A stretch of DNA of 64,000 nt, from NCBI RefSeq assembly GCF_003581585.1, contig NZ_QXIR01000016.1, forward strand, positions 42,010 through 106,009, written 5' to 3'. The DNA is from Bacillus salacetis (GTDB lineage: Bacteria > Bacillota > Bacilli > Bacillales > Bacillaceae_B). Shown here in pieces: positions 33,645 through 43,779 of the stretch. Position 1 is the first letter of the stretch. Each line of letters begins with the position of its first letter. Under the pieces are notes generated by a model that was not told the DNA's origin, ran no database searches, and saw nothing but the letters and a program-made list of their open reading frames with translations. Made by a program: the position numbers and the translations under genes.

Positions 33645-33785
33645 GATCAATCCCTAAGAAAACCAGGATAAGCGGCGCTCATATGAAAATATATCAGATT
33701 CCTGTTTTTTGTCCATATTCACATTTTCACTCCCTGTATCGAATAGGAATGGTAGTAACAATTATCCAAGGGGATGGGAAATGAA

Positions 33786-34631
33786 ATGATACAAATAGCC
33801 GGAAGACCTTATCAAAATCTGAATTCACTGAACCTGGACAATCTTGAGAACGGCATTGCAAACAAAATGGCTGATGCCAATACTGTCTATTCATATCCAT
33901 CGCAAAAAGATTTTCTCTTTGAGTTGAGATACAGGAAACATATGATTGAAAGTTCAAAGCAAATGAGTGAAGGGAAAGCGGTGTTTACAACCTTTGCTTA
34001 TGCTGCATGCAATCCTGCCTGCTGGAACTTGACAGGTGCGGGAGGATTCATGCTGAAAGACGGGGTAAACCCGTCAGATGCAATCACAGATATTTTCACC
34101 AATAGTCAGCAGTATGCCTTTGAATGTGCAACAGCCTGCGTCATCCTTTTTTATCATGCTGTCCTGAAGACCATTTCCCGGCCTGACTTCAACAGGCTCT
34201 TTCAAAATCTTTATTTATACAGCTGGCATACCGATCCGGATCTAGGGCTACACACTTTTTATGGAGATCATATCCTTCCTGGCGATGTTGTTTACTTTAG
34301 TAACCCTGACTACAGCCAGGAAAACCCTTGGTATAGGGGAGAGAACGCAGTCTTGATGGAAGACGGGCGGTATTTTGGACATGGGCTTGGCATCATGACG
34401 GGGGACGAGATCATTGATTTCCTTAATGAAATGAGGAGGGAAGGGAGCTCACAGCCTGCGTACCTGACCAACTTGATAACCAGGCTTTCATTTAACAGCA
34501 CAGCAGGTTACGGTGTTTCACAATGGAGCAGGCAGAAGAAACACCATTGGGTTGCACACCATAATAAGGATTCGATCTCCCGCATGAGGTACCAGCGCTA
34601 TCTGTACAAGGGCCATAGTTCCCAAAGGTAG
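33786..34631 (+). CDS. tgl: Spore-coat transglutaminase Tgl
   Basis: 281-aa protein-glutamine gamma-glutamyltransferase, somewhat longer than the B. subtilis enzyme (about 245 aa). The catalytic Cys is in YAFECATA, and ENPWYRGENAVLMEDGRYFG and HGLGIMTG match the family. It makes glutamyl-lysine crosslinks between coat proteins, so it marks an endospore former. The ATG at 33774 sits directly on the AAGGGG, so 33786 is preferred. A tail of about 30 residues rich in Ser, His and Lys extends beyond the family domain. Confidence 0.9.
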   Translation: MIQIAGRPYQNLNSLNLDNLENGIANKMADANTVYSYPSQKDFLFELRYRKHMIESSKQMSEGKAVFTTFAYAACNPACWNLTGAGGFMLKDGVNPSDAITDIFTNSQQYAFECATACVILFYHAVLKTISRPDFNRLFQNLYLYSWHTDPDLGLHTFYGDHILPGDVVYFSNPDYSQENPWYRGENAVLMEDGRYFGHGLGIMTGDEIIDFLNEMRREGSSQPAYLTNLITRLSFNSTAGYGVSQWSRQKKHHWVAHHNKDSISRMRYQRYLYKGHSSQR

Positions 34632-34726
34632 ACTTTTACCCAATTTCAGGGTTGACGGGCTCACATCACGCATATCCGGAGTACTATAGTTAGTGATAAA
34701 TATGCCCTAAAAGGAAGTGACTAGAA

Positions 34727-34918
34727 ATGTATGGAAATGTAAATGCAGCCCCTAATGTGAACATGGCACCAACTGCCGTGTCTCCTGCTTACACTGCGCC
34801 AGCTTATGGATATTGTGCTCCGATGGCTCCTGCCCGCGGTTACGGAGACTTTGTATTGATCGTCGTGTTGTTCATCTTGCTGATTATCGTCGGAGCTTCT
34901 TTCATCCCTAAGTGTTAA
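34727..34918 (+). CDS. YjcZ-family sporulation peptide
   Basis: 63 aa. A Pro/Ala/Asn-rich N terminus with repeated AP and YGY, then one hydrophobic helix (GDFVLIVVLFILLIIVGASF) and a short IPKC end. This matches the YjcZ/sporulation small-membrane-protein family. The start has AAAAGGAAGTGACTAGAA. It follows tgl by 95 bases and could be expressed in the same developmental programme. Confidence 0.85.
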   Translation: MYGNVNAAPNVNMAPTAVSPAYTAPAYGYCAPMAPARGYGDFVLIVVLFILLIIVGASFIPKC

Positions 34919-34935
34919 TATACAATTCCGTAAAA

Positions 34936-34968
34936 AAATCCTGTGCAGCACAGCCTGCACAGGATTTT
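34936..34968 (+). terminator. Terminator after YjcZ-type gene
   Basis: AAATCCTGTGCAG pairs with CTGCACAGGATTT, then TCTC. It lies between convergent genes. Confidence 0.88.
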
Positions 34969-35003
34969 CTCTATTAGCGGGCCTCACATTGCATCATGGA
35001 GTG

Positions 35004-36257
35004 TCATGCAGTTCCTCTAGAAGGCTTTGTGGCCAGGAGTGAAGCCGCGATGCCCAAAGCAGGAAGGATCAAAGTCAGCAGCAGAATTTCTGTATAGCCA
35101 TCGAAGGTATCGTAAGCAAAACCAAATGGCAGGGGCCCGAATGCAGAGCCCAAAACCATTACGGTAGTGGCGGTCCCTTTGATCCGTCCAAGGGATGCCC
35201 GCCCGAAATAACTTGGCCAGATATAGGTCAGGGCAATCCTTTCAAATCCTCCACTGATGCCCCAAAGGAGTCCGAATACGATTGCCAGCCACGGTGATTT
35301 GGTGACGAACAAAAATAAGAGAAAAATAATTTCGCCGAGAAAAATTCCGGCTAGTACATAGTTGACCTTCACCTTGTCCAGCACCCTTCCTGCAAGAAGG
35401 GTCACAGGAAACCCGACAAGCGCCATCAGACTCAATACCAGAGCGGCAGACCCCGCGGACAAGTCATTCCATTTAAAAATCGAGATGAGGTGGAATGTAA
35501 TGCCTGTGTTGACCAATGCAGGAATGCTGACACAGAACAGGAGCAGCCAAAAGGCCTTGGTCCTCACGGCTTCCTTGAAAGTCCAGTTATCCTCGAATTC
35601 GATTTCCTCCTCTTCAGGGAGGTCAGGTCTTACCTGCCGGCCGTCGGGAAGCAGGCCGATGTCTTCAGGCTTGTTGCGGACAAATAAGAGAGCGAGTGGT
35701 GTGAAAATCACGAGAAGAAGCACAGCCCATACCTGCCATGTGAAACTCCACCCGTATTGAGCGACGAGCCATGCATTGACCGGCGGAAGTGCCGCAGAGC
35801 TGGCGAATCCTCCGATCGCCATAAAACTCAATGCTTTGCCCCGTTTCAAGATGAACCATTGAGGTACAAGCGTATTCGGGATAAGGGTAAGTGAACCTTG
35901 ACCGAACAAACGGATAAGGAAAAAGCCGATAAAGAGCATGGCTATGTTTGCAACCATGCTGTTCAGAAAGCAGGCAAAAGCAAGGCCGATGGAAACAAAA
36001 ACGAACATGCGCCTCTGTCCGAACCGGTCGATGAACCAGCCGACGAAGAACATACATAAACCGGAAAGAAGAGTTGCGGCAGAATAAATCGAAGAAACCT
36101 GAGAGCGGCTCCACCCGAACTCTTCGATGTATCTGTCGATGAATACCGAAACTGAATACGTTTGGCCGGGGCCTGAAAAAAACACAGCCAGTGCTGCAAC
36201 AGCAACCACTACCCAGCCGTAATAAAATTTCGTATGTATAGGTGCATTTGAATGCAT
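35004..36257 (-). CDS. MFS transporter (monocarboxylate/OFA-like)
   Basis: 417 aa with twelve hydrophobic segments and a central loop rich in Glu (PEEEEIEFEDN). The MFS loop 2-3 signature is GWFIDRFGQRRMF. The N-terminal YYGWVVVAVAALAVFFSGPG resembles oxalate:formate and monocarboxylate carriers. Substrate not known. The start is ATG 36257 with AAAGGAGGTTTTGACA; TTG 36263 is too near the site. Confidence 0.86.
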   Translation of the reverse strand: MHSNAPIHTKFYYGWVVVAVAALAVFFSGPGQTYSVSVFIDRYIEEFGWSRSQVSSIYSAATLLSGLCMFFVGWFIDRFGQRRMFVFVSIGLAFACFLNSMVANIAMLFIGFFLIRLFGQGSLTLIPNTLVPQWFILKRGKALSFMAIGGFASSAALPPVNAWLVAQYGWSFTWQVWAVLLLVIFTPLALLFVRNKPEDIGLLPDGRQVRPDLPEEEEIEFEDNWTFKEAVRTKAFWLLLFCVSIPALVNTGITFHLISIFKWNDLSAGSAALVLSLMALVGFPVTLLAGRVLDKVKVNYVLAGIFLGEIIFLLFLFVTKSPWLAIVFGLLWGISGGFERIALTYIWPSYFGRASLGRIKGTATTVMVLGSAFGPLPFGFAYDTFDGYTEILLLTLILPALGIAASLLATKPSRGTA

Positions 36258-36444
36258 TGTCAAAACCTCCTTTTTCTAGGATAGCAAAAAGCCAGCCAGG
36301 AATTGTAAAGATATGACTTACAAAAAAGATTTTTTCAGAATAGTTAAACTTTAGAGGGGCGAAATTTTTATAACTGATGAAGGTAGGATTAGAAAGACAA
36401 AGTATTTAGGAGAAAACATAGGAAATCAGCGCTTACATACCCTC

Positions 36445-36473
36445 TTGTTAAGTTTATCTATAGAAGGTATGAT
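36445..36473 (+). promoter_or_regulatory. Sigma-A type promoter of the SulP gene
   Basis: TTGTTA at 36445-36450, a 17-base spacer, and TATGAT at 36468-36473; 71 bases upstream of the start codon. Confidence 0.6.
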
Positions 36474-36544
36474 TACTGATGTTTTAGTCGGAGTCTTTTC
36501 TATGGGAAAAGAAATACTATTTTACTAGAAAGAGGTGCACGTTT

Positions 36545-38014
36545 TTGTTCAAAAACTATAAAACTGAATGGTTTCACAATGTACGCGGGGATATCCTCTC
36601 AGGCATCGTGGTTGCCTTGGCTTTGATTCCAGAAGCGATTGCGTTTTCCATCATTGCGGGTGTCGACCCGATGGTTGGGTTATATGCTTCTTTTTGTATC
36701 GCGGTTGTGATTGCGTTTGTGGGTGGACGTCCTGCAATGATTTCTGCCGCTACAGGTGCAATGGCACTTGTCATGGTCACATTGGTGAAGGATCACGGAC
36801 TTCAATATTTGTTTGCTGCCACGATTTTGACAGGTGTCCTGCAGATATTATTCGGAGTGTTCAAGTTGTCCAGGTTCATGAAATTCATTCCCCGCTCAGT
36901 TATGGTGGGATTCGTAAACGCTTTGGCCATCTTGATATTCATGGCACAGGTTCCTCATTTCCTTGGTGAAGGCATGATGGTTTATGCCTTGATTGCCGGT
37001 GCACTTGCTATCATTTATATTCTTCCAAGGTTTACGAAAGCTGTACCATCCCCATTGATTGCTATCATAGTCATTTCCATGATTGTTATTTTTGGCGGAC
37101 TGGGTGTCAAAACGGTTGGAGACATGGGTGAACTGACACGATCACTTCCGATGTTCCTGGTGCCGGAAATCCCATTTAACATGGAAACCCTGGCTATCAT
37201 CTTCCCTTATTCCATCGCCCTCGCTATGGTGGGGCTGCTGGAGTCTTTATTAACAGCATCCATAGTCGATGATATGACAGATACGGCAAGTGACAAGAAC
37301 CAGGAAAGCAAAGGACAAGGGATTGCAAACATTGTTGCCGGGTTCTTCGGCGGAATGGCAGGCTGTGCGATGATCGGCCAATCGGTCATCAACGTCAAGT
37401 CTGGCGGGCGCGGACGCTTGTCTGCTTTCGTCGCTGGTGTATTCCTGATGTTCCTTATCCTTGTGCTTGGTGATCTGGTTGTCCAAATTCCGATGGCGGC
37501 GCTTGTGGGCGTCATGATAATGGTCTCTATTGGTACATTTGACTGGGGTTCTTTAAAATCGCTGAAAAAAGCGCCTATTACAGATTCACTGGTTATGGTA
37601 GTGACGGTGGCAGTGGTCGTCTATACCCATGATCTCTCAAAAGGAGTATTTGCGGGTATCATATTAAGTGCCCTTTTCTTTGCTGCAAAAATTTCTGAAG
37701 TGCATGTCCGCTCTTTCGTTGAGGAGCAGACAGGGAAACGGATTTATCAGGTTACAGGCCAGATCTTCTTCGCGTCTGTTACTGACTTCATTGCAGCGTT
37801 TGATTATAACGAAAATGCAGATAAAGTGGAGATTGATCTATCCAAAGCCCATATTTGGGATGACTCAGGTGTCAATGCCATCGACCGTATTGTCCTGAAG
37901 CTCAGGGAATCCGGTGCCTCGGTGACACTTATAGGCATGAATGACGCAAGCTCAAACTTAATAGATAAATTGGCCGTGCACGATAAAGAAGGCGCCAAGC
38001 TTTCAGGCCATTAA
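36545..38014 (+). CDS. SulP family anion permease with STAS domain
   Basis: 489 aa: a membrane domain of SLC26/SulP type (residues 1-375; [20 protein letters not shown], and later [20 protein letters not shown]) and a C-terminal STAS domain (about 395-480; [20 protein letters not shown]). Transports sulfate, bicarbonate or other anions. The start is TTG at 36545 after AAGAGGTGCACGTTT. A terminator follows. Confidence 0.9.
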   Translation: MFKNYKTEWFHNVRGDILSGIVVALALIPEAIAFSIIAGVDPMVGLYASFCIAVVIAFVGGRPAMISAATGAMALVMVTLVKDHGLQYLFAATILTGVLQILFGVFKLSRFMKFIPRSVMVGFVNALAILIFMAQVPHFLGEGMMVYALIAGALAIIYILPRFTKAVPSPLIAIIVISMIVIFGGLGVKTVGDMGELTRSLPMFLVPEIPFNMETLAIIFPYSIALAMVGLLESLLTASIVDDMTDTASDKNQESKGQGIANIVAGFFGGMAGCAMIGQSVINVKSGGRGRLSAFVAGVFLMFLILVLGDLVVQIPMAALVGVMIMVSIGTFDWGSLKSLKKAPITDSLVMVVTVAVVVYTHDLSKGVFAGIILSALFFAAKISEVHVRSFVEEQTGKRIYQVTGQIFFASVTDFIAAFDYNENADKVEIDLSKAHIWDDSGVNAIDRIVLKLRESGASVTLIGMNDASSNLIDKLAVHDKEGAKLSGH

Positions 38015-38022
38015 GATTAAGA

Positions 38023-38053
38023 GACTGTTCTTCTACGGAAGAGCAGTTTTTTT
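38023..38053 (+). terminator. Terminator after SulP gene
   Basis: ACTGTTCTTC pairs with GAAGAGCAGT around TACG, then seven T. Confidence 0.92.
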
Positions 38054-38169
38054 GTTTTGAAGGATCTTTTCGGAGTGAGAATTTCAAATAATATTGCTGG
38101 AATTGACTGGGGAATTCCCGTTAAGTTACTCTCCCTTTTCGAGAGAAAAGCGTTGAGATGAAGGAGGGA

Positions 38170-38370
38170 AACCAGCATTTGTGATTTTTCCAAAAGAAGT
38201 GGTTTTCGTGAGGTTGTAGGGTCCATTTCCATGGCAGAAGGGAGAGAAAAGGCTTCTAGAGAGGTTATAGAGTCCATTTCCGTGGCGGATGAGAGAAGAA
38301 AAGGTCCCAACAGAGTTCCTGGAGCCTTTTTGCAAAGCGGAAGAGAAGAAAAAAAGCCGCAAGATGTTTC
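38170..38370. repeat. Degenerate tandem repeat, about 51 bp, 3 units
   Basis: Three diverged units marked by GTCCATTTCCATGGC, GTCCATTTCCGTGGC and a weaker third, each followed by an A/G-rich GAGAGAAAAGG. On the minus strand this reads as a 17-residue repeat around HGNGPYNL. No ribosome binding site supports a gene, so I call the surrounding 500 bp intergenic. Confidence 0.6.
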
Positions 38371-38573
38371 ACAATCCTCAACAAGGGAAATAGTAAATAA
38401 AAGACGTCGAGGCAGCTCCCGGGGATTACGTTGATTGATCCACCCTCCTCTTGGGACTCCTTCAGGACCAAAGTCATGCTCTTCAACAAATTCTCCGGCA
38501 ATTAGACAAATGGTTCAAAAGAAGGCTTCAATACAAGGGGGCATTTGATAAAATAAAATCAAAAGAGGTGTAA

Positions 38574-38993
38574 ATGATGAGATCAATACTATTGGCGTCT
38601 GATGGATCACCGCATTCAAGCAAAGCGGCTGAACATGTAGTGACCCTGCTGAAGGGTGATGAAGAATACAGATTGATGGTGGTGCATGTGATTGATCATG
38701 AAGCCTCCAAGCATGATGCCTGGCTTGGAATGAACCCCGGGGCAAGGCATAGGGAGCGGGAGGAAAAACTGAAGCCGATCTCAACCGTGCTTGAACAAGC
38801 GTGCCTCTCTTATTCAGTCAACTTGACAAAAGGAGATCCTGCAGAAGAAATCATTGAATGTGCACAAAAAGAAAATATGGATATGATCGTAATCGGAAGC
38901 AGAGGCTTAAACGCCATACAAGAGCTTATGCTCGGCAGTGTCAGCCATAAAGTCGTACAAAAATCGGACAGGCCGGTGCTGGTAGTGAAATGA
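38574..38993 (+). CDS. Universal stress protein, UspA family
   Basis: 139 aa. The fold begins SILLASDGSPHSSKAAEHV and ends with the ATP-binding motif IGSRGLNAIQELMLGSVSHK (G-2x-G-9x-G-S/T). ATP-binding Usp proteins act in stress survival, with unknown targets. The start follows AAAAGAGGTGTAA. No sigma-B promoter is visible upstream. Confidence 0.92.
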   Translation: MMRSILLASDGSPHSSKAAEHVVTLLKGDEEYRLMVVHVIDHEASKHDAWLGMNPGARHREREEKLKPISTVLEQACLSYSVNLTKGDPAEEIIECAQKENMDMIVIGSRGLNAIQELMLGSVSHKVVQKSDRPVLVVK

Positions 38994-39051
38994 CCGGTGA
39001 CAGGCACCACCCGGAATTTGTCTGGTTATGTCGAGTGAAAGATCAAAGCTT

Positions 39052-39103
39052 TAACGCATGAACGCACTGAGAGGGACAGTCCCTCTCGGTGCGTTCATTG
39101 CGT
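39052..39103. repeat. GGGACAGTCCC palindrome, copy P4 (different arms)
   Basis: The arms AACGCATGAACGCAC and GTGCGTTCATTGCGTT pair around GAGAGGGACAGTCCCTCTC. The core is shared with P1-P3, but the arms are unrelated to GCTTTAAAGC while still self-complementary. Confidence 0.87.
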
Positions 39104-39145
39104 TCAAGGGAATAGCTTCAGCACCGTTCCTTCATAAATAAGCAT

Positions 39146-39172
39146 GTTTGATAATGGCGTGGCTGAGGGTAT
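39146..39172 (+). promoter_or_regulatory. Weak sigma-B-like promoter
   Basis: GTTTGA (39146-39151), a 15-base spacer, GGGTAT (39167-39172). One mismatch and a long spacer. It is 228 bases upstream of ddl with no gene nearer. Confidence 0.3.
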
Positions 39173-39399
39173 ATTTTACAGCGAAAGAAAAAGCGGAGGT
39201 ACATAGACTTTTTTGTTGCTTTACATCAGTGTCTGCATAGGCTGATAACATAGGTTAAGGATACTCATATGTTTAGCCCGCTCAGCACAACTTATGATAG
39301 TAAGATATAATTTATTTTTCCTGCATAATCCTTCTTCCGCTTTTAGGCGAAAGTGATAAAATAGAAACATCTATTCACATTTTTGGAGGCTATATATTT

Positions 39400-40476
39400 A
39401 TGAAAACGAAAATCTGTTTACTATACGGCGGCAAATCAGCGGAGCATCAGGTCTCTTTGCAGACGGCAAAAGCTGTTATCGGCGCACTTGATAATGATAA
39501 ATATGATATACACCCGATTTACATCTCAGAAGAAGGGCAGTGGATCAAGGGGCCGCAGTTGGAAGGTCCTGTCGAAAATGCGAAGCAGCTGGCATACTCG
39601 GAAGGGGAAGCCATTGCGCCGAATGCATTGAGCACGACGTTGGATGCATCCGATTCAGAAGAAGGCACATTCGATGTGATTCTCCCGCTGCTTCATGGAC
39701 CGAACGGTGAAGACGGAACGGTGCAGGGGATGCTGGAACTCCTGAATCTTCCTTATGTCGGTAACGGTGTCCTTGCCTCAGCGGCCGGAATGGATAAAGT
39801 CATCATGAAAAACCTATATGCGCAGGCGGGAATACCGCAGGTGGATTATGTATGGTTCCTGAAGAAAACATGGGAAAGCGACCATGAAGCGGCATATTTG
39901 AAAGTGGAAAAAGAATTGGGCTATCCATGTTTCGTCAAACCAGCCAACCTGGGATCCTCTGTAGGGATCAGCAAAGCGACTTCCCGTGAAGAGCTTGTCC
40001 TCGCGTTTAAGGAAGCATTTCAATTCGACCGCAAGATCATCATCGAGCAGGGTGTCAAGGCGCGTGAAATCGAGCTTGGTGTCCTTGGAAATGACGAACC
40101 GGAGTGCTCTGTAGCAGGAGAAATTTTACCGAAAAAAGATTTCTATGATTATAAAGCGAAATACGAAGATGGAGATACGGCCCTGATCATCCCGGCTGAA
40201 ATTCCGGAAGACGTGTATGAAGAGATGAAACGTATCGCAGTCGATTCTTTCAAAGCTTTGGATTGTTCAGGGCTTGTGCGTGCCGATTTCTTTTTGACTG
40301 AGGACGGCAGCATCTATATGAATGAAGTGAATACGATGCCTGGATTCACTCCTTTCAGTATGTTCCCGCTCCTTTGGAAGCATACAGGGGTCGAGTATCC
40401 TGAATTGATCGAACGCCTTGTCCAATTGGCACAAGAACGCCATGCCGAAAAGCAGAATATCAAACATACTATGTAA
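39400..40476 (+). CDS. ddl: D-alanine--D-alanine ligase
   Basis: 358-aa ATP-grasp ligase that makes the D-Ala-D-Ala dipeptide for peptidoglycan. It begins [17 protein letters not shown], and has [16 protein letters not shown] (ATP-grasp), [13 protein letters not shown], and the C-terminal Mg2+ site [17 protein letters not shown]. The start at 39400 has TTTGGAGG ten bases upstream. It is followed by a terminator and then murF, which uses its product. Confidence 0.96.
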   Translation: MKTKICLLYGGKSAEHQVSLQTAKAVIGALDNDKYDIHPIYISEEGQWIKGPQLEGPVENAKQLAYSEGEAIAPNALSTTLDASDSEEGTFDVILPLLHGPNGEDGTVQGMLELLNLPYVGNGVLASAAGMDKVIMKNLYAQAGIPQVDYVWFLKKTWESDHEAAYLKVEKELGYPCFVKPANLGSSVGISKATSREELVLAFKEAFQFDRKIIIEQGVKAREIELGVLGNDEPECSVAGEILPKKDFYDYKAKYEDGDTALIIPAEIPEDVYEEMKRIAVDSFKALDCSGLVRADFFLTEDGSIYMNEVNTMPGFTPFSMFPLLWKHTGVEYPELIERLVQLAQERHAEKQNIKHTM

Positions 40477-40482
40477 GACTCT

Positions 40483-40520
40483 GAGGGGCTGACGGAAGAA
40501 ACTGGTCAGCTCTCTTCTTT
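40483..40520 (+). terminator. Terminator between ddl and murF
   Basis: GAGGGGCTGAC pairs with GTCAGCTCTC, then TTCTTTTAT. Confidence 0.8.
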
Positions 40521-40600
40521 TATACATACTAGAGAGTAACAAAGTTAGAAAAAGAGCCTATAATAAAAGGAAATGGGCGAACTGAGAGGGAGCTGTCGGA

Positions 40601-41974
40601 ATGATAAAGAAGACGTTAGGCGAAATAGCCAGGATGATACAGGTAGAAAATGATTTATCGGCATTTCAGGATGTCACCATCCAAGGAGTCTCCATTGATT
40701 CCAGAAAGATTGAGAAAGGCAATTTGTTCATTCCTTTCAAAGGGGAAAATGTCGACGGCCATAAGTATGTGGAAGGGGCAATCGAAAGCGGGGCGGCTGC
40801 GTCCCTGTGGGAAAAAGATGTTCCCAACCCTCCTGAAGGCCTGCCGATCATTATAGTGAAGGATAGTCTGAAGGCCTTGCAGAACCTGTCCACTGCCTAC
40901 CGCCATGAACTCGGCATCAAAGTTGTCGGAATTACAGGGAGCAATGGGAAGACAACCACAAAGGATATGGCTGCAAACCTGTTGAGCCTGAAATATAAAG
41001 TTCAGAAGACGCAAGGAAACTATAACAGCCATATCGGACTGCCGCTGACCATCCTTGATTTAGAAAAAGATACAGAAGTCGCTGTGCTGGAAATGGGTAT
41101 GAGCGGTTTCGGCGAAATTGAACAGTTATCAAATATTGCCCGTCCGGATGCAGCCATCATCACCAATATCGGGGAATCCCATCTTCAAGACCTGGGTTCA
41201 CGAGAAGGCATCGCAAAAGCAAAGCTGGAGATCATCAGCGGGTTAAAGGAAGACGGCTTGTTTGTGTATTACGGAGATGAACCTTTGCTGCAAGAAAGAA
41301 TCGGAAAAGAGTGGCCGTTCAAAGTGGAAACCTTCGGAAATGGCGAGGGCAGCACATTGTATCCGTTAGAGGTGAAAACCACGGAATCCGGGAGCTTGTT
41401 CAGGGTGAACGCAGCGGAGGATACAGAAATTGAACTGCCGGTCCTTGGCGGCCATAACGTCATGAACGCTCTCGCTTCCATGCTTATTGCCAAAGAAATG
41501 GGTATAGATTATAAAGAAATGCCGCAAGCGTTCCAACAGTTGAAGCTGACGCAGATGAGGATGGAGATGCTGGAAGGGAAGCGCGGAGAAAAACTCCTCA
41601 ATGATGCCTATAATGCCAGTCCGACTTCCATGAGAGCAGCCATCAATCTGTTGTCAGAGCTTCGGGGCTACAGCAAAAAAATCCTTGTAGCGGGCGATAT
41701 GCTCGAATTGGGGCCGAATGAAGAGGCTTACCATTATGAAGTCGGCCAGGAAGTGAAAAAAGGGAAGATAGATCTTGTCTTCACTTATGGAACTCTTGCC
41801 AAGCAGACAGCTAAAGGCGCTGCAGAAAATATCGGCGAAGAGAATGTCTTCAGCTTCGATGACAAACAGGTACTGGGCAAAAAGCTCGAAAGTATCCTTG
41901 AAGGTGATGAAATCCTTCTTTTCAAAGCTTCCCGGGGAATGAAGCTGGAAGAAGTCATCGAGCAGCTGAGATAA
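40601..41974 (+). CDS. murF: UDP-MurNAc-tripeptide--D-Ala-D-Ala ligase
   Basis: 457-aa Mur ligase adding D-Ala-D-Ala to the UDP-MurNAc-tripeptide. An N-terminal substrate domain is followed by a central ATPase with the P-loop GITGSNGKTTTKD near residues 109-121, NYNSHIGLPLT, and a C-terminal Rossmann domain with DAYNASPTSM. The start follows GAGAGGGAGCTGTCGGA. A TATAAT-like box lies at 40558-40563. Confidence 0.96.
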   Translation: MIKKTLGEIARMIQVENDLSAFQDVTIQGVSIDSRKIEKGNLFIPFKGENVDGHKYVEGAIESGAAASLWEKDVPNPPEGLPIIIVKDSLKALQNLSTAYRHELGIKVVGITGSNGKTTTKDMAANLLSLKYKVQKTQGNYNSHIGLPLTILDLEKDTEVAVLEMGMSGFGEIEQLSNIARPDAAIITNIGESHLQDLGSREGIAKAKLEIISGLKEDGLFVYYGDEPLLQERIGKEWPFKVETFGNGEGSTLYPLEVKTTESGSLFRVNAAEDTEIELPVLGGHNVMNALASMLIAKEMGIDYKEMPQAFQQLKLTQMRMEMLEGKRGEKLLNDAYNASPTSMRAAINLLSELRGYSKKILVAGDMLELGPNEEAYHYEVGQEVKKGKIDLVFTYGTLAKQTAKGAAENIGEENVFSFDDKQVLGKKLESILEGDEILLFKASRGMKLEEVIEQLR

Positions 41975-42002
41975 CTGGTTAGGGATGGGCGCCTTCATGG
42001 CC

Positions 42003-42036
42003 GGTGCCGGCTCCAAATCCACTTGGACCCGGCACC
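42003..42036. terminator. Hairpin between murF and the HAD gene
   Basis: GGTGCCGG-C-TCCAA pairs with TTGGA-C-CCGGCACC. Very stable but without a T tract; it may be a factor-dependent terminator for two convergent genes or a repeat of the GGTGCC type seen near 24907. Confidence 0.6.
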
Positions 42037-42056
42037 AATCTAAGGGCCAACTCTGA

Positions 42057-42701
42057 TCAGAGATGCTTCCGCAGTTCAGCCAAAGAGCCGACCTTTATAT
42101 CTGCTTTGGTTTCAGGGGAATCTCCATCTGCCAGCCAGGCGGCTTTCATTCCGGCACTCATGGCCGCGGCAGCATCGTTCTCATAATGGTCGCCAACATA
42201 AAGACATTCCGAAGGCGAAACATTGAGCGCTTCCGCAGCCATTTCAAAGATTTTCACATCAGGCTTTTTCACCCCGGCTTCTTCGGAAATCAAGATCATA
42301 TCAAAATAGTCACGAAGCCCGAGGGCGTCGATGGTTCCGTTTTGCACATCTGTCCTGCCATTTGTGATCATTCCCAATTTATATCCCTTTGCCTTGATTA
42401 AGTGCAGGGTCTCGGCAGCTCCGTCCATCTCCAGGCAGTGCGAGTGAAAATTGGTCCGGTAATCATGGAGCAGGTCTTCAGCGGACAGGGGAAGGCTGTA
42501 CTCCTCTGCCAATGAGCTGTACACCTTATCCTTCCAAACATACCCCTTGCATTCGAGTTCGATGAACCGGTCGATATATGCCCGGGGAATGGATGTGTGA
42601 TGAAGGGCGTTCAATTTCTGATGCTGCATCTCCAAAAATGCCAGAACCGAAGCATCCCTGTCATGCAGAGTCCTGTCCAAATCAAATAAAATGGCTTTCA
42701 T
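42057..42701 (-). CDS. HAD-family hydrolase (phosphatase)
   Basis: 214 aa. Motif I is FDLDRTLHD at the N terminus (Asp nucleophile), motif II is the ITNGR strand, Lys in SEEAGVKKPD is motif III, and YVGDHYENDAAAA is motif IV. A helical cap lies between I and II. It resembles the YjjG/pyrimidine nucleotidase type, but the substrate is not provable. Converges on murF. Confidence 0.88.
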   Translation of the reverse strand: MKAILFDLDRTLHDRDASVLAFLEMQHQKLNALHHTSIPRAYIDRFIELECKGYVWKDKVYSSLAEEYSLPLSAEDLLHDYRTNFHSHCLEMDGAAETLHLIKAKGYKLGMITNGRTDVQNGTIDALGLRDYFDMILISEEAGVKKPDVKIFEMAAEALNVSPSECLYVGDHYENDAAAAMSAGMKAAWLADGDSPETKADIKVGSLAELRKHL

Positions 42702-42782
42702 GATAAGACCTCCTTAAGAAAAATTCAAGAATCATTAAAAAATAGGATCCACAGTAAATATAATACCTCGAAAACGGTGATA

Positions 42783-43478
42783 ATGATGAATGGATGTTTG
42801 CTTATACATGGTTTTACAGGCGGCCCTTACGAAGTAGATCCTCTCGCCCGCTATCTCCGACAGCATACAGACTGGAAAATCGTTGTCCCCACCTTGCCGG
42901 GACATGGGGAAACCCTTGATTTGAAAGGGAAAAAGGCAGATGAATGGGTGAAACACGCAGAGGAAGAATTGAAGGCTTTGCTGGAAGAATGTGAAGAAGT
43001 ATATGTTATAGGCTTTTCCATGGGGGGCTTGATAGCGAGTTATCTTTCTGTGGAATACCCAGTAGGAAAACTTGTGTTATTGAGTGCGGCAGCTTACTAT
43101 GTCAATCCAAAGCAGCTCCTGGTCGACATCAGGGAAGTTTTCAGGGATGTGTTCAAAGGGGAACTCGCCAATAATGAACTGTATCTGAGGTACAAGAAAA
43201 AAATCAAGGATACGCCCATCTCGGCCACCTATCAGTTCAGGAAAGTGGTGATGATGGCCAAGCCCCTGCTGAAGGATATCAAGATCCCTGTGTTTATCGC
43301 TCAAGGGAAAAAGGATGGAATCGTTCCCCCGAAAAGCGCAGATTTCTTATATGAGGAAATTACGTATGAAGAAAAGGTAAGGCATTTTTCGGAAGAAGCA
43401 AAACATCTGATCTGCCACAGCGATGACAGTGAAGAGCTGTTCCAGAAGGTAAAAGATTTCCTTGTGAAAGAAAAGTGA
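42783..43478 (+). CDS. Alpha/beta hydrolase, carboxylesterase-like
   Basis: 231 aa. The oxyanion region is LLIHGFTGGPYE, the nucleophile elbow is GFSMGG with Ser near 84, Asp is in AQGKKDGIVP, and His near the C terminus is in EAKHLICH. It fits the Est30-type carboxylesterase family. The start is uncertain among GTG 42777, ATG 42783 and ATG 42786; AACGGTGA is the only site. Confidence 0.86.
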   Translation: MMNGCLLIHGFTGGPYEVDPLARYLRQHTDWKIVVPTLPGHGETLDLKGKKADEWVKHAEEELKALLEECEEVYVIGFSMGGLIASYLSVEYPVGKLVLLSAAAYYVNPKQLLVDIREVFRDVFKGELANNELYLRYKKKIKDTPISATYQFRKVVMMAKPLLKDIKIPVFIAQGKKDGIVPPKSADFLYEEITYEEKVRHFSEEAKHLICHSDDSEELFQKVKDFLVKEK

Positions 43479-43562
43479 ATAGCAAGATATTTTTACTTTA
43501 ATTGAAATCTTTTTCTATTAGTGGTAACATAGCCATAACATTGTTCACATTTTTTTGTGCAA

Positions 43563-43592
43563 ACTCTTCTTTAAGAAGAGTAATTTTTTTTG
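43563..43592 (+). terminator. Terminator after the hydrolase
   Basis: ACTCTTC pairs with GAAGAGT around TTTAA, then AATTTTTTTT. Confidence 0.87.
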
Positions 43593-43779
43593 TAGGGTAG
43601 AAATTGTCCCAAACACGTTGCCGATAAGGAAAACACGGCTTTCTTAATAAATATATTCTCGGTAAATTCCATCCCCCCTTACTTTGAGGGGTGCTTAGAC
43701 TATGGCCGGGTTCTCTTTAGGAAAATGTAGACCATGTCAATAAAATAAAAGTATCACAAACAAAAAGGAGAATGAGAAA

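Noticed and set aside
36481..36509. Sigma-B promoter before the SulP gene (GTTTTA ... GGGAAA)
   Set aside because: The spacer is 17 bases, too long for sigma-B; a TTGTTA-N17-TATGAT sigma-A promoter is a better explanation.
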